Assembly (NCBI GenBank): GCA_000824825.2
Contig: LM655201.1
Location: forward strand, 59,484-120,444
Direction: 5' to 3'
Length of the DNA: 60,961 nt
DNA from: Mesorhizobium sp. ORS 3324
Lineage (GTDB): Bacteria; Pseudomonadota; Alphaproteobacteria; Rhizobiales; Rhizobiaceae
Of this stretch, positions 6,966-15,973 are shown one piece after another (within the stretch, counting starts at the first letter, position 1; each line of letters starts with the position of its first letter). The position numbers and the translations under genes were made by a program. Under the pieces are notes generated by a model that saw only the letters and a list, made by a program, of their open reading frames with translations, did no database searches and was not told the DNA's origin.

Positions 6966-9443
6966 ATGACATCCATGCGTTTTCCCCGTGCCAATCTTTC
7001 CGGCGCTTCCGCCTACGACAACGACGACGACCGTCGTGCGGAGGAGGCGCCGCAGCATGGCGCGGCCTCGCCGCCGCAGGGGCGAACGGGGCAGGTCGTC
7101 ACGCTGCGAGCTCCGGCCGGGGTCGAATCGAGCGCCGCCTCATTCGATCCGGCTGGCGGCAGCGAGTTCGGCCGACAGGCCTGGCAGCAATATTTCTTCC
7201 TCGCGCCCAATGTGCGTTTCACCCGCACGCCCGATTCCGATAAGCGGCCTGCGTCGCAGCCAGAGGACGAAACCCCGGCCAGGGCGGCGGCCCCCCGAGG
7301 CGATTCCATCCGCCCCGCACCGCCGGCGCCGGCGGCGGCCAACCCGGTCCGGCCAAGCCCTGCTGCAGCCCCGACCGTTGCTGCCGCGCCGCGGCAGGCC
7401 GCCGCCATGCTACCGCGGGCCATTACCACAACCCCGGTGCAGGCTACCGCCACCCCGGCGCAGAAGCAGAACCCGCCGAAATTTCGCTGGTCCTATCTTT
7501 CCGATGACGCCTTTTTCGAGTTCAGCATGCCCTTGCTCGCCGAGCGCCTGGCGCGGGCGCGGCTGAACGATCCCTTGCAGACGCCCGCTCCCCGGCCGGC
7601 GCATGCTGTGGCGGCGCAGCCGAGCCAGCCCCGTTCCGCCGTCATGGGCGAAGCAACATCCTTCTACCGCGTCATCGAATGGCGCGCGAACGGGTCGGCC
7701 GCAAGCCCTGCCTTCGTGACAGCGCCGGCCGTCGCGCCCGCCGCCCGGTCCGCGATAGTGGAGCCTGCTCCGGTGGAGATTGAACCGCCCCAGGCGGCAG
7801 CCGCCGCACCGGCTCCGGAGGCAAGGAGCGCCCGGGCCGCGAGGCCCGCGCCTTCCCTGCCTGTCGCCGGCAAGGTCGTGCCGCCGGCCGCCGCGGCCGG
7901 CTATGAGCTTCCGTCTGAGGAACTTCTGCAGCTGCCGCCGGAAGGCCAGGGCTTCTACATGTCGCAGGAGCGGATGGAACAGAACGCCGACCTGCTCGAA
8001 AGCGTGCTGGAGGATTTCGGCGTCAAGGGCGAGATCATCCATGTACGGCCGGGTCCGGTCGTCACACTCTACGAATTTGAGCCGGCGCCTGGCGTGAAAT
8101 CGAGCCGCGTCATCGGACTGGCCGACGACATCGCCCGCTCCATGTCGGCGATCTCGGCGCGCGTCGCCGTGGTGCCCGGCCGCAACGTCATCGGCATCGA
8201 GCTGCCCAACGAGACGCGCGAGACGGTCTATTTCCGCGAGTTGATCGAATCCGCCGGCTTCCGCAACACCTCCTGCAGGCTGGCGCTCGGCCTCGGCAAG
8301 ACGATCGGCGGCGAGCCGGTCATCGCCGACCTGGCCAAGATGCCCCATCTGCTTGTCGCCGGCACCACCGGCTCGGGCAAGTCCGTCGCCATCAACACCA
8401 TGATTCTGTCGCTGCTCTACCGGATGAGGCCTGAGGAATGCCGCCTCATCATGGTCGACCCCAAGATGCTGGAGCTGTCCGTCTATGACGGCATCCCGCA
8501 TCTGCTCACGCCCGTCGTCACCGATTCCAAGAAAGCCGTCACCGCGCTGAAATGGGCGGTGCGCGAGATGGAGGACCGCTACCGCAAGATGGCGCGCCTT
8601 AGCGTGCGCAACATCGACGGCTACAACCAGCGCGCCGCGACGGCCCGCGACAAGGGCGAGGTGGTGGTCATGCAGGTGCAGACGGGTTTCGAGAAGGGCA
8701 CGGGCGCGCCGCTGTTCGAGGAGCAGGAGATCGACCTCGCGCCGATGCCCTACATCGTCATCATCGTCGACGAGATGGCCGACCTGATGATGGTGGCCGG
8801 CAAGGAGATCGAAGGCGCCATCCAGCGGCTGGCGCAGATGGCCCGCGCCGCCGGCATACACCTGATCATGGCCACGCAGCGTCCGTCGGTCGACGTCATC
8901 ACCGGCACCATCAAGGCCAATTTCCCGACCCGCATCTCCTTCCAGGTGACGTCCAAGATCGACAGCCGCACCATCCTCGGCGAGCAGGGTGCCGAGCAGC
9001 TGCTCGGCCAGGGCGACATGCTGCATATGGCCGGCGGCGGGCGCATCGCGCGCGTGCATGGCCCCTTCGTCTCGGACCTGGAGGTGGAGCACGTCGTGGC
9101 CCATCTGAAGGCGCAGGGGCGCCCGGAATATCTCGATACGGTCACCGCCGACGAAGAAGAGGAGGAGGAAGCCGCCGACGCCGGTCCGGTCTTCGACAAG
9201 GGCTCGATCGACGCCGAGGATGGCGACGCCCTCTACGAGGAAGCCGTCAAGGTGGTCAAGCGCGACAAGAAATGCTCGACTTCCTACATCCAGCGCCGGC
9301 TCGGCATCGGCTACAACCGCGCCGCCTCGCTGGTCGAACGCATGGAAAAGGAAGGCCTGGTCGGCGCCCCCAACCACGTCGGCAAGCGCGAGATACTCAG
9401 CGGCCGGCGCGACCCTGCGCTCGACCGCGACGATACGGATTGA
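6966..9443 (+). CDS. ftsK: FtsK/SpoIIIE-type DNA translocase, apparently without membrane anchor
   Basis: An 825-residue DNA-pumping ATPase. Residues 1 to about 330 are low-complexity Ala/Pro/Arg-rich; then come the FtsK alpha/beta motor (Walker A GTTGSGKS at about 465, Walker B VIIVDEMADLM at about 597, and the ATQRPSVDVITG segment) and the gamma winged helix (about 755-800, TSYIQRRLGIGYNRAASLVERM) that reads polar KOPS/SRS-like sites. I see none of the four N-terminal TM helices of canonical FtsK, so this is probably a soluble paralogue with another full-length FtsK elsewhere. Start is uncertain: ATG 6966 used; an in-frame GTG at 6840 would add 42 residues. Confidence 0.88.
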   Translation: MTSMRFPRANLSGASAYDNDDDRRAEEAPQHGAASPPQGRTGQVVTLRAPAGVESSAASFDPAGGSEFGRQAWQQYFFLAPNVRFTRTPDSDKRPASQPEDETPARAAAPRGDSIRPAPPAPAAANPVRPSPAAAPTVAAAPRQAAAMLPRAITTTPVQATATPAQKQNPPKFRWSYLSDDAFFEFSMPLLAERLARARLNDPLQTPAPRPAHAVAAQPSQPRSAVMGEATSFYRVIEWRANGSAASPAFVTAPAVAPAARSAIVEPAPVEIEPPQAAAAAPAPEARSARAARPAPSLPVAGKVVPPAAAAGYELPSEELLQLPPEGQGFYMSQERMEQNADLLESVLEDFGVKGEIIHVRPGPVVTLYEFEPAPGVKSSRVIGLADDIARSMSAISARVAVVPGRNVIGIELPNETRETVYFRELIESAGFRNTSCRLALGLGKTIGGEPVIADLAKMPHLLVAGTTGSGKSVAINTMILSLLYRMRPEECRLIMVDPKMLELSVYDGIPHLLTPVVTDSKKAVTALKWAVREMEDRYRKMARLSVRNIDGYNQRAATARDKGEVVVMQVQTGFEKGTGAPLFEEQEIDLAPMPYIVIIVDEMADLMMVAGKEIEGAIQRLAQMARAAGIHLIMATQRPSVDVITGTIKANFPTRISFQVTSKIDSRTILGEQGAEQLLGQGDMLHMAGGGRIARVHGPFVSDLEVEHVVAHLKAQGRPEYLDTVTADEEEEEEAADAGPVFDKGSIDAEDGDALYEEAVKVVKRDKKCSTSYIQRRLGIGYNRAASLVERMEKEGLVGAPNHVGKREILSGRRDPALDRDDTD

Positions 9444-9483
9444 GCGGAGGCGTTTGGAATTGCCTGAATCGCCTCCCCCAACC

Positions 9484-9666
9484 TCGTCATCCTAGGGCGA
9501 AGCAGGAGCGAAGCTCCGTCGCGAAGACCCTAGGATCCATGCCGTTGCATCGACCGAAGCGTGCAACGGTGCAGAATTCTGGACCGCCGCAGCGCTTTGA
9601 AGTCACGGAATGGATCCTCGGGTCTGCGCGCGTCGCTACGCTCCTTGCTCCGCCCGTGGATGACGA
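9484..9666 (+). repeat. Dispersed intergenic repeat, copy 1
   Basis: A 183-bp element bounded by 9-bp inverted ends TCGTCATCC (9484-9492) and GGATGACGA (9658-9666). Internal landmarks are GGATCCATGCCGTTGC, the palindrome CAGAATTCTG and GTCACGGAATGGATCCTCGG. The same landmarks occur in the same order on the opposite strand at 60841-60961, so this is a dispersed family. It lies in the 348-bp gap between ftsK and engB; nothing else gene-like is visible there. Confidence 0.8.
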
Positions 9667-9791
9667 CGGATAGGCGTTTCGGCCAATCGCCAAGGCATGA
9701 GATCTGCCAACGCACCGATGGCCAACCGGTTAAAACTTCTGTGCAGAGTCGCTAGTCCTGCCTTGTCTGATCTGACGCGGTTTCGGCCGCC

Positions 9792-10466
9792 TCAGCCGCC
9801 GTTCGCTACCAGCGCGATCGCCGCGCGCAATTCCTCGAGCCCCGCAGCCTTTTCCGATGATGTCGCGAGCACCGCCGGAAACGCCGCCGGCCGTTTCTTG
9901 ATCTTGGCGAGAGTCTCCTCGATCAGCTTCGGCACGCCCGCCGCCTTGATCTTGTCGGTCTTGGTCAGCACGATCTGGTAGGACACCGCCGCCTTGTCGA
10001 GCAGCGACAACACTTCCTCGTCCTTGGCCTTGATGCCGTGGCGGGCGTCGATCAGCACATAGACGCGCTTCAGCGTGACGCGTCCCTGCAGATATTCGAA
10101 GATCAGCTTCGTCCAGGCGTCGACCTTGTCCTTCGGCGCGCTGGCATAGCCGTAGCCCGGCATGTCGACCAGCGCCATCGGCGGCAGGTCGGCGCCCTCG
10201 CCGGAAAAGCCGTCGGGCACGAAATAGTTGAGCTCCTGAGTCCGCCCCGGTGTGTTGGAGGTGCGCGCCAGGCCCTTCTGGCCGACCAGCGCGTTGATCA
10301 GCGACGACTTGCCGACATTGGAGCGGCCGGCGAAGGCGACCTCCGGCGGCCCTTCCGGCGGCAGGAATTTCATCGACGGCACGCCGCGGATGAAGATCCA
10401 GCCTCGCGTGAACAGCTCCGGCCCGATCGCCGTCATCTCGGTCGTCGTCTTGTTCGGCGCGTTCAA
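9792..10466 (-). CDS. engB: Ribosome-biogenesis GTPase EngB/YihA
   Basis: A 224-residue small GTPase needed for assembly of the large ribosomal subunit and often essential. G-motifs are complete: G1 GRSNVGKSSL, G2 region TSNTPGRTQELNYF, G3 DMPGYG and G4 TKTD. I chose the TTG at 10466 because GGAGG lies seven bases upstream and the TTG overlaps the stop of the preceding acetyltransferase (TTGA), giving translational coupling. An ATG at 10436 (MTAIGPELF) is the conservative alternative and would give 214 residues. Confidence 0.92.
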   Translation of the reverse strand: MNAPNKTTTEMTAIGPELFTRGWIFIRGVPSMKFLPPEGPPEVAFAGRSNVGKSSLINALVGQKGLARTSNTPGRTQELNYFVPDGFSGEGADLPPMALVDMPGYGYASAPKDKVDAWTKLIFEYLQGRVTLKRVYVLIDARHGIKAKDEEVLSLLDKAAVSYQIVLTKTDKIKAAGVPKLIEETLAKIKKRPAAFPAVLATSSEKAAGLEELRAAIALVANGG

Positions 10467-11101
10467 ACCGCGGCCTCCAGTCTGGAAATGTCGGCACCGC
10501 GGATGGCGTCGAGGTTGCGGCTGATCTTGTCGACCGGCCAGTCCCACCAGGCCGCTTTCAACAGCCGCCGCACCGTGAACTCATCGAAGCGCATCTTCAC
10601 CACCCTGGCCGCATTGCCGGCGACGATCGCATAGGGCGGCACATCGTGCGTGACAACCGATTTCGCGGCCACGATCGCGCCGTGGCCGATCTCGATGCCC
10701 GGCATGATCACCGCATCCATGCCGATCCACACGTCATTGCCGACGACAGTATCGCCGCGGATCTCCTTCGACCACGTCTCCTGGTCGAAGCCTTCTTCCC
10801 AGCCTTGGCCGAAGATGTTGAACGGGTAGGTCGAGAAGCCGGACATCGCATGGTTGGCGCCGTTCATGATGAAGCGCGCCCCCTCGGCGATGGCGCAGAA
10901 CTTGCCGATGATCAGCTTGTCGCCGATGAAGGGATAGTGATGCAGCACGCATTTCTCGGCGAATTTGTCGGGACCATCGGGATCGTCGTAATAGGTGAAG
11001 TCGCCGATCTCGATGTTCGGCGCGCTGACCAGCGGCCTCAGGAAGCCGACGCGCGGGTGCATCGCGATCGGATGCTTGATGTTGGGGTTGGGTCCGGTCA
11101 C
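10463..11101 (-). CDS. CatB/Vat-like hexapeptide-repeat O-acetyltransferase
   Basis: A 212-residue left-handed beta-helix acetyltransferase of the xenobiotic acetyltransferase family (chloramphenicol, streptogramin and sugar acetylases). Hexapeptide turns run from about GDKLIIGKFCAIAEGARFIM to IEIGHGAIVAAKSVVTHDV, with the catalytic histidine in NGANHAMSG (H84) and the conserved IVAGNAARVVKMRF exit. The first residues (HPRVGFLRPLV) match the extended N-terminus of the family. It is transcribed with engB, whose start overlaps its stop. The substrate is unknown; resistance should not be assumed from the family alone. Confidence 0.88.
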   Translation of the reverse strand: MTGPNPNIKHPIAMHPRVGFLRPLVSAPNIEIGDFTYYDDPDGPDKFAEKCVLHHYPFIGDKLIIGKFCAIAEGARFIMNGANHAMSGFSTYPFNIFGQGWEEGFDQETWSKEIRGDTVVGNDVWIGMDAVIMPGIEIGHGAIVAAKSVVTHDVPPYAIVAGNAARVVKMRFDEFTVRRLLKAAWWDWPVDKISRNLDAIRGADISRLEAAV

Positions 11102-11314
11102 GGGCTGGCTCCGTCCGCCTTGCAGCGACAGTAGAGCTTATATGGACATGCGCGGGCACGGTCCACCCTGCGCAACCCGGGTCCCGCGAAGGCTCGCGAG
11201 ACCCGGGTCTGCCGGACGACCTCCCAAGCACCGGCGTCGCTGCGCCGGAAGCCGTCCGGCTCGTTGGAGAGGACTGAAAAAAGCTACGAGGAACGCGGGG
11301 TCTGAGTTTCGGCC

Positions 11315-11346
11315 GCAGAAAAAAACCCCGGACCAGCCGGGGTTTT
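11315..11346 (-). terminator. Intrinsic terminator of the rpmH-rnpA-yidC operon
   Basis: Ten-bp stem AAAACCCCGG (11322-11331) with CCGGGGTTTT (11337-11346) and a 5-base loop. On the minus strand the stem is followed by more T residues. It starts 22 bases after the yidC stop. Confidence 0.85.
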
Positions 11347-11367
11347 CGTTCTCGTGATATGATGCCT

Positions 11368-13185
11368 CTATTCCGCCGGCGATGGCTTCTTGCGGAACAT
11401 CGCCGCCAGATTGTCCCACAATTCGATCTTGGCGCCCTGGCGCTTCATGATCACGCCTTGCTGCAGGATCGACAGCAGGTTGTTCCAGGCCCAGTAGATG
11501 ACGAGACCTGCCGGGAAGCTGCCCATCATGAAGGTGAAGATCACCGGCATCCAGGTGAATATCTGCGCCTGCGTCGGGTCCGGCGGTGCCGGGTTCATGC
11601 GCATCTGCAGGAACATGGTGATGCCCATCACCACCGCCCAGGCGCCCATATGCGGCAGGAATGCCGGCGGGGCGAAGGGCAGCAGGCCGAACAGGTTGAA
11701 GATCGACGTCGGATCGGGCGCCGCAAGGTCGTGGATCCAGCCGAAGAACGGCGCGTGCCGCATCTCGATGGTGATATAGAGCACCTTGTAGAGCGAGAAG
11801 AACACCGGGATCTGCAGCGCCACCGGCCAGCAGCCGGCCAGCGGGTTGATCTTCTCGGTCTTGTAGAGCTCCATCATCGCCTGCTGCTGCTTCATCTTGT
11901 CGTCCGCGTATTTCTCGCGGATCTCGAGCATCTTCGGCTGCACCTTCTTCATGTTCGCCATCGAGGCGTAGGACCTGTTGGCGAGCGGGAAGAAGAAGGC
12001 CTTGACGATGACGGTGGTGGCCAGGATCGCCAGCCCGAAATTGCCGAAGAACTTGTACAGCGTGTCGATCAGCCAGAACATCGGCTTGGTGATGAAGTGG
12101 AACCAGCCCCAGTCGATCAGGAGGTCGAAGCGCTTGATGTGGCGGTCTTCCTCATAGGCGTTGATCTTGGCGACTTCCTTGGCCCCGGCGAACACCTCGG
12201 TCTCGACGGTCGCCGACTGCCCGGCTGCGACATTGATCGGGTCGGTCAGGAAGTCGGACTGATAGCGGTGGCGGCCGTCCTCGAAATAGGCATAGCGCGG
12301 CTGGAACGGCTGCTTTTCGGTCGGCACCAGCGTCACCGCCCAGTATTTGTCGGTGATGCCCAGCCAGCCGTCGGTCGACTTGCCCGGCTGGAACTGCTTG
12401 TCCTTCTCGACCGCCGCGTATTTGTGCTCCTGCAGGCCTTCGCTGCCGGTGTAGCCGATCAGGCCTTCATGCAGCACGTAGGTGCTGGCGACGGTCGGCT
12501 TGTCGAAGCGGGTGACGCGGCCGTAATTGTACAGCGAGACGGGGGCGCTGCCCGAATTCTGCACCGTGTCCGAAACGGTGAACATGTAGTCGTTGTCGAC
12601 CGAGATGGTGCGCTTGAAGGTCAGGCCCTTGTCGTTGGTGTAGGTAAGCGTCACCGGCGTCGTCGGCGTCAGCGTCGGGTTGCCCTCGACGCTCCACACC
12701 GTGTCGGCGCCAGGCACGGTTCCGGTCTTGTCGTTGCCGACGAAGCCGATCTCGGCGAAATAGCCGTTGGGCAGCGCCGAGGGGTTGAGCAGCTGGATCT
12801 CGGGCGAGTTCTTGTCGACCGTCTCGGTGTAGTGCTTGAGCTTCAGGTCGTCGAGGCGGGCGCCTGTGAGGTTGATCGAGCCTTCGAGGCTCGGCGTGTC
12901 GATCTTGACGCGCTTCGTCGCCGCAACCGCCTGGTCGCGGCTGGCTGCCGTCACGGCCTCGCTGCCGGGTGCGCTGGGAATGGTGCCCGGCGCCGGAGCC
13001 TGCGTGCCTGCCGCGCCGGAATTGGCGGCGCCCGCTTCCTTCTTCTGCGCTTCGGCGCGCTGCTGCTCGATGCGGGCCTGCTCGCGCTGCTGCTCCATGC
13101 GCGGGTTCATGTAGAACACCTGCCACAGCGTCAGGATCAGCACCGACAGCGCGATGGTGATGAAGAAATTGCGGTTGTTTTCCAT
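11368..13185 (-). CDS. yidC: Membrane protein insertase YidC
   Basis: A 605-residue Oxa1/Alb3/YidC insertase that places proteins into the inner membrane alone or with SecYEG. The first membrane segment is at about 6-24 (FFITIALSVLILTLWQVFY), followed by the large periplasmic beta-domain, then the conserved five-TM core. The core contains the groove arginine in FFFPLANRSYASM and the signature LAGCWPVALQIPVFFSLYKVLY. It is third in the conserved rpmH-rnpA-yidC order, 13 bases after rnpA, and ends before a clear terminator. Length and layout are normal for an alphaproteobacterium. Confidence 0.97.
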   Translation of the reverse strand: MENNRNFFITIALSVLILTLWQVFYMNPRMEQQREQARIEQQRAEAQKKEAGAANSGAAGTQAPAPGTIPSAPGSEAVTAASRDQAVAATKRVKIDTPSLEGSINLTGARLDDLKLKHYTETVDKNSPEIQLLNPSALPNGYFAEIGFVGNDKTGTVPGADTVWSVEGNPTLTPTTPVTLTYTNDKGLTFKRTISVDNDYMFTVSDTVQNSGSAPVSLYNYGRVTRFDKPTVASTYVLHEGLIGYTGSEGLQEHKYAAVEKDKQFQPGKSTDGWLGITDKYWAVTLVPTEKQPFQPRYAYFEDGRHRYQSDFLTDPINVAAGQSATVETEVFAGAKEVAKINAYEEDRHIKRFDLLIDWGWFHFITKPMFWLIDTLYKFFGNFGLAILATTVIVKAFFFPLANRSYASMANMKKVQPKMLEIREKYADDKMKQQQAMMELYKTEKINPLAGCWPVALQIPVFFSLYKVLYITIEMRHAPFFGWIHDLAAPDPTSIFNLFGLLPFAPPAFLPHMGAWAVVMGITMFLQMRMNPAPPDPTQAQIFTWMPVIFTFMMGSFPAGLVIYWAWNNLLSILQQGVIMKRQGAKIELWDNLAAMFRKKPSPAE

Positions 13186-13198
13186 CGAAAGCCTTGGC

Positions 13199-13552
13199 CT
13201 ATCGTGTTCCGCGCAGCCGGCGGGAAAGTTCGGTCTTCAGCTGGCCGAACGGAATGGCAAGCACGTCTTCCCGCCCGACGATGACATAGTCATTGCCGGG
13301 CGCCATGTCATCGGCGGCATGCGTGCGCACGGCTTCTCTCAGCCGCCGCCGGACGCGGTTGCGCACCACGGCGTTGCCGACCTTCCTGGTGACGGTATAG
13401 CCGACGCGCGGCGCATCATCGTCGCCACGGTCGAGAACCTCAACGAGAAAAAGCCGCCCGCGGCGCTTTTCGCCGCCGCGCACAGCCAGGAAATCCGCGC
13501 GTTTCAGAAGCCGCCCGGGAGATTTCCCCTTTGGCTTGCCGGTTGCGGGCAA
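13199..13552 (-). CDS. rnpA: Ribonuclease P protein component
   Basis: Protein subunit of RNase P, which matures tRNA 5' ends. The diagnostic motif is intact: VGYTVTRKVGNAVVRNRVRRRLREAVR. The frame has no ATG in a sensible place; it stays open into rpmH from an ATG at 13648. I chose the TTG at 13552, which starts 16 bases after the rpmH stop and gives 117 residues, the usual family length. A longer product overlapping rpmH cannot be excluded. It is transcribed between rpmH and yidC. Confidence 0.93.
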   Translation of the reverse strand: MPATGKPKGKSPGRLLKRADFLAVRGGEKRRGRLFLVEVLDRGDDDAPRVGYTVTRKVGNAVVRNRVRRRLREAVRTHAADDMAPGNDYVIVGREDVLAIPFGQLKTELSRRLRGTR

Positions 13553-13568
13553 CGATCTCGTCTTTCGT

Positions 13569-13703
13569 TCAGGCGCTGAGCCGCTTGCGGCCGCGGTTGC
13601 GGCGGGCTGCGACGACGCCGCGGCCTCCCTTGGTGGCCATGCGGGCACGGAAACCGTGCCGGCGCTTGCGGACGAGTTTGGACGGTTGGTAGGTACGCTT
13701 CAT
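13569..13703 (-). CDS. rpmH: 50S ribosomal protein L34
   Basis: A 44-residue basic ribosomal protein, beginning MKRTYQPSKLVRKRRHGF and ending in NRGRKRLSA, an unmistakable L34. It is the first gene of the rpmH-rnpA-yidC operon, behind a strong promoter 120-150 bases upstream. Confidence 0.97.
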   Translation of the reverse strand: MKRTYQPSKLVRKRRHGFRARMATKGGRGVVAARRNRGRKRLSA

Positions 13704-13825
13704 TTGTTTTAATACCGCGGCGTGCGGCCCTTCTTGATTCTGTCACTCTGTAACAGGAGCTTTGCCGGGCCGGTTTTAGGCGCGATCGAAACCGCGCCGG
13801 GACGAATGGCCCGAGCGTGAGCGGG

Positions 13826-13854
13826 CTTATAGAAAGAAGGTTTTTGGAAGTCAA
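13826..13854 (-). promoter_or_regulatory. Strong predicted promoter of rpmH-rnpA-yidC
   Basis: On the minus strand TTGACT (13854-13849), 17-bp spacer, TATAAG (13831-13826), one of the best housekeeping-like promoters in the window. It lies in the 256-bp divergent gap between rpmH and the sensor kinase. Confidence 0.75.
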
Positions 13855-13959
13855 TCCGGCCTGCCGCGGGCGATTTTTTTGCCGGGCCCGGGGCGAAATT
13901 GGCAAAAAAGCCGCAAATCGCATAACCTTGGTCGATCAAGCCTTCGTGAAGACTGCGTC

Positions 13960-15453
13960 ATGGCAAGTGAAATCCCGTCCACGGATGAAAAGGCACGCAC
14001 CGAGGCGGCGAGTTCGCCGCGCCGGGTGCCGCTGTCGCGCGGCCTGTCAACCAAGCTTCTCTTCCTCACCATCGTCTTCGTGCTGCTTGCCGAAATCCTG
14101 ATCTTCCTGCCCTGGATCGCCAGCTACAGGGTGAACTGGCTGAAGGAGCGACTGAGCACGGCGGCCGCCGTCTCGATCGTGCTCTTGCAGGGCGAGCCCA
14201 ACTCGCTGTCCCACGCCGCCCAGAACGACGTGCTGATGGCGATCGGCGCCAAGGCAATCGCGGTGCGCGACGGCGGCGTCTCGCGCCTGCTGGTCGTGGC
14301 CGACATGCCGCCGAAGGTCGACGAGCATATCGACATCGCCAATGTCGGCCTCTTCAACGGCATGACCGGCGCGCTGGAGACGCTTTTCGCCGGCGGCAAC
14401 CGCATGCTGCGCGTCTTCGGCCCGGTCGGCGACAGCGACAAGGAATTCGAGCTGATCATGCCGGACTACAGCCTGCGCAACGCGATGCTCAGATATTCGC
14501 GCAACGTCGCCGTCGTCTCGCTGCTGATCTCGCTCGTCACCGCCATGCTCGTCTACGCGGCGATCGACCTCATCATGATCGGTCCGATCCGCACCATGAC
14601 GCGCTCGATCCTGTCCTTCTCCGAGGCGCCCAACGATCCCGGCCGCATCATCCGCCCCGCCGACCGCGCCGACGAGATCGGCGTCGCCGAGCGCGAGCTG
14701 TCGCAGATGCAGGAGCGGCTGCAGAAGATGCTCTCCGAGCAGAAGCACCTCGCCGACCTCGGGCTTGCCGTGTCGAAGATCAACCACGACATGCGCAACA
14801 TCCTCGCTTCCGCCCAGCTGATGTCGGACCGCCTGCGCCAGGTGAAGGACCCGACCGTGCAGGCCTTCGCGCCGAAGCTGCTCCGCGCTCTCGACCGCGC
14901 CGTCGCCTATTCGGAGGGCGTGCTCGCCTATGGCCGCACGCAGGAGCCGGCGCCGTCGCGCCGCAGGCTCAGGCTGCGCCAGCTGGTCGACGACGTGCAT
15001 GGCCTGCTCGACATCGAGGAAGGCATCGAGTTCATCAATGCCGTCGACCACACTTTCGAGGTCGATGCCGATTCCGACCAGCTCTTCCGCGTGCTCAGCA
15101 ATCTCTGCCGCAACGCGGTGCAGGCGATGGCCGCCGATACCGAGAGCGCGGTGGTGCGCCGTCTCGCCGTCTCGGCCGAGCGCCAGGGCAGCGTCAGCCG
15201 CATCACCGTCACCGATACCGGCCCCGGCCTGCCGCCCAAGGCGCGCGAGAACCTGTTCGCGGCCTTCCGCGGCTCGGCGCGCAGCGGCGGCACCGGCCTT
15301 GGCCTGGCGATCGCCTATGAGCTGATCCGCGCCCATGGCGGCACGGTGGAGCTGGTCGAATCGATCGGCGGCCGCACCGTCTTCGCCGTCACCATCCCGG
15401 ACCAGCCGGTGCGGCTCGATCAGGCCCGCAACGGCCTGCGCCGTCCGGCGTGA
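13960..15453 (+). CDS. Two-TM sensor histidine kinase
   Basis: A 497-residue membrane sensor kinase. TM1 is at about 32-54 and TM2 at about 182-205, framing a periplasmic sensing region of roughly 125 residues. A HAMP-like linker follows (IMIGPIRTMTRSILSF), then the phospho-acceptor helix with H276 in SKINHDMRNIL, and an ATPase domain with N-box (LCRNAVQAM), G1 (VTDTGPGLP) and G2 (GGTGLGLAIA). No response regulator is adjacent, so it is an orphan in this window. Start at ATG 13960 is the first well-placed methionine; no strong ribosome-binding site is visible. Confidence 0.88.
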   Translation: MASEIPSTDEKARTEAASSPRRVPLSRGLSTKLLFLTIVFVLLAEILIFLPWIASYRVNWLKERLSTAAAVSIVLLQGEPNSLSHAAQNDVLMAIGAKAIAVRDGGVSRLLVVADMPPKVDEHIDIANVGLFNGMTGALETLFAGGNRMLRVFGPVGDSDKEFELIMPDYSLRNAMLRYSRNVAVVSLLISLVTAMLVYAAIDLIMIGPIRTMTRSILSFSEAPNDPGRIIRPADRADEIGVAERELSQMQERLQKMLSEQKHLADLGLAVSKINHDMRNILASAQLMSDRLRQVKDPTVQAFAPKLLRALDRAVAYSEGVLAYGRTQEPAPSRRRLRLRQLVDDVHGLLDIEEGIEFINAVDHTFEVDADSDQLFRVLSNLCRNAVQAMAADTESAVVRRLAVSAERQGSVSRITVTDTGPGLPPKARENLFAAFRGSARSGGTGLGLAIAYELIRAHGGTVELVESIGGRTVFAVTIPDQPVRLDQARNGLRRPA

Positions 15454-15655
15454 CGGAAAGCAGCCGCGGGAAAAGAGGGCTCCCGTTCGGGAATCTGCGC
15501 GGCAGAGCCGGCTTGCAACGCCTCCTGAAACACCTGCGACAAAACTTTTGCCGGATCGGCTTGCTTTTCCGAAATTCAGTCGTTAGGGAACACTCCACAT
15601 CGCGGCCGGCCGTCTCGACCGGATCGCGGGGCTTGCGTCATGCACGGCCTTTTGC

Positions 15656-15732
15656 GCGCCCGTAGCTCAGCTGGATAGAGCACCAGACTACGAATCTGGG
15701 GGTCAGGAGTTCGAATCTCTTCGGGCGCGCCA
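15656..15732 (+). tRNA. tRNA-Arg (anticodon ACG)
   Basis: Complete cloverleaf: acceptor GCGCCCG/CGGGCGC, D arm GCTC...GAGC, anticodon stem CCAGA/TCTGG with loop CTACGAA (anticodon ACG), T arm with GTTCGAATC, and encoded CCA at 15730-15732. Its 3' part (15702-15728) has a degenerate direct copy at 19648-19674, suggesting it served as an integration site. Confidence 0.97.
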
Positions 15733-15973
15733 TAAATTCTTTCAGCCACATGATCGGCAACCAGAGTTCCCGGGCCAACCTCAGCTGGCACGTCGGTTCC
15801 CTTGCTCCCGGCAACTCGTTAGTCCGCGAGATCTTGTCGGACTTACCAATGGGCAAGCAAGCTGGCTCGATCCGGGCTCCGTGTGGAAATGACAGTTTTG
15901 CGCCTGAATGGCGTCACCCGCGGACAGTCTTCCCGGAATTTGCCATCCACTGCATTTGGTGCAATCTGCCTTC

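Noticed and set aside
7410..9377. A 655-codon open frame opposite ftsK
   Set aside because: Mirror-frame composition and no recognisable motif; the plus-strand frame has Walker and gamma-domain motifs.
10463..11101. Antibiotic-resistance acetyltransferase
   Set aside because: The xenobiotic acetyltransferase fold alone does not establish resistance, and its coupling to engB suggests a housekeeping or sugar-modifying role.
11359..13284. A 641-codon plus-strand frame opposite yidC
   Set aside because: Low-complexity His/Arg/Val text; yidC on the minus strand is unambiguous.
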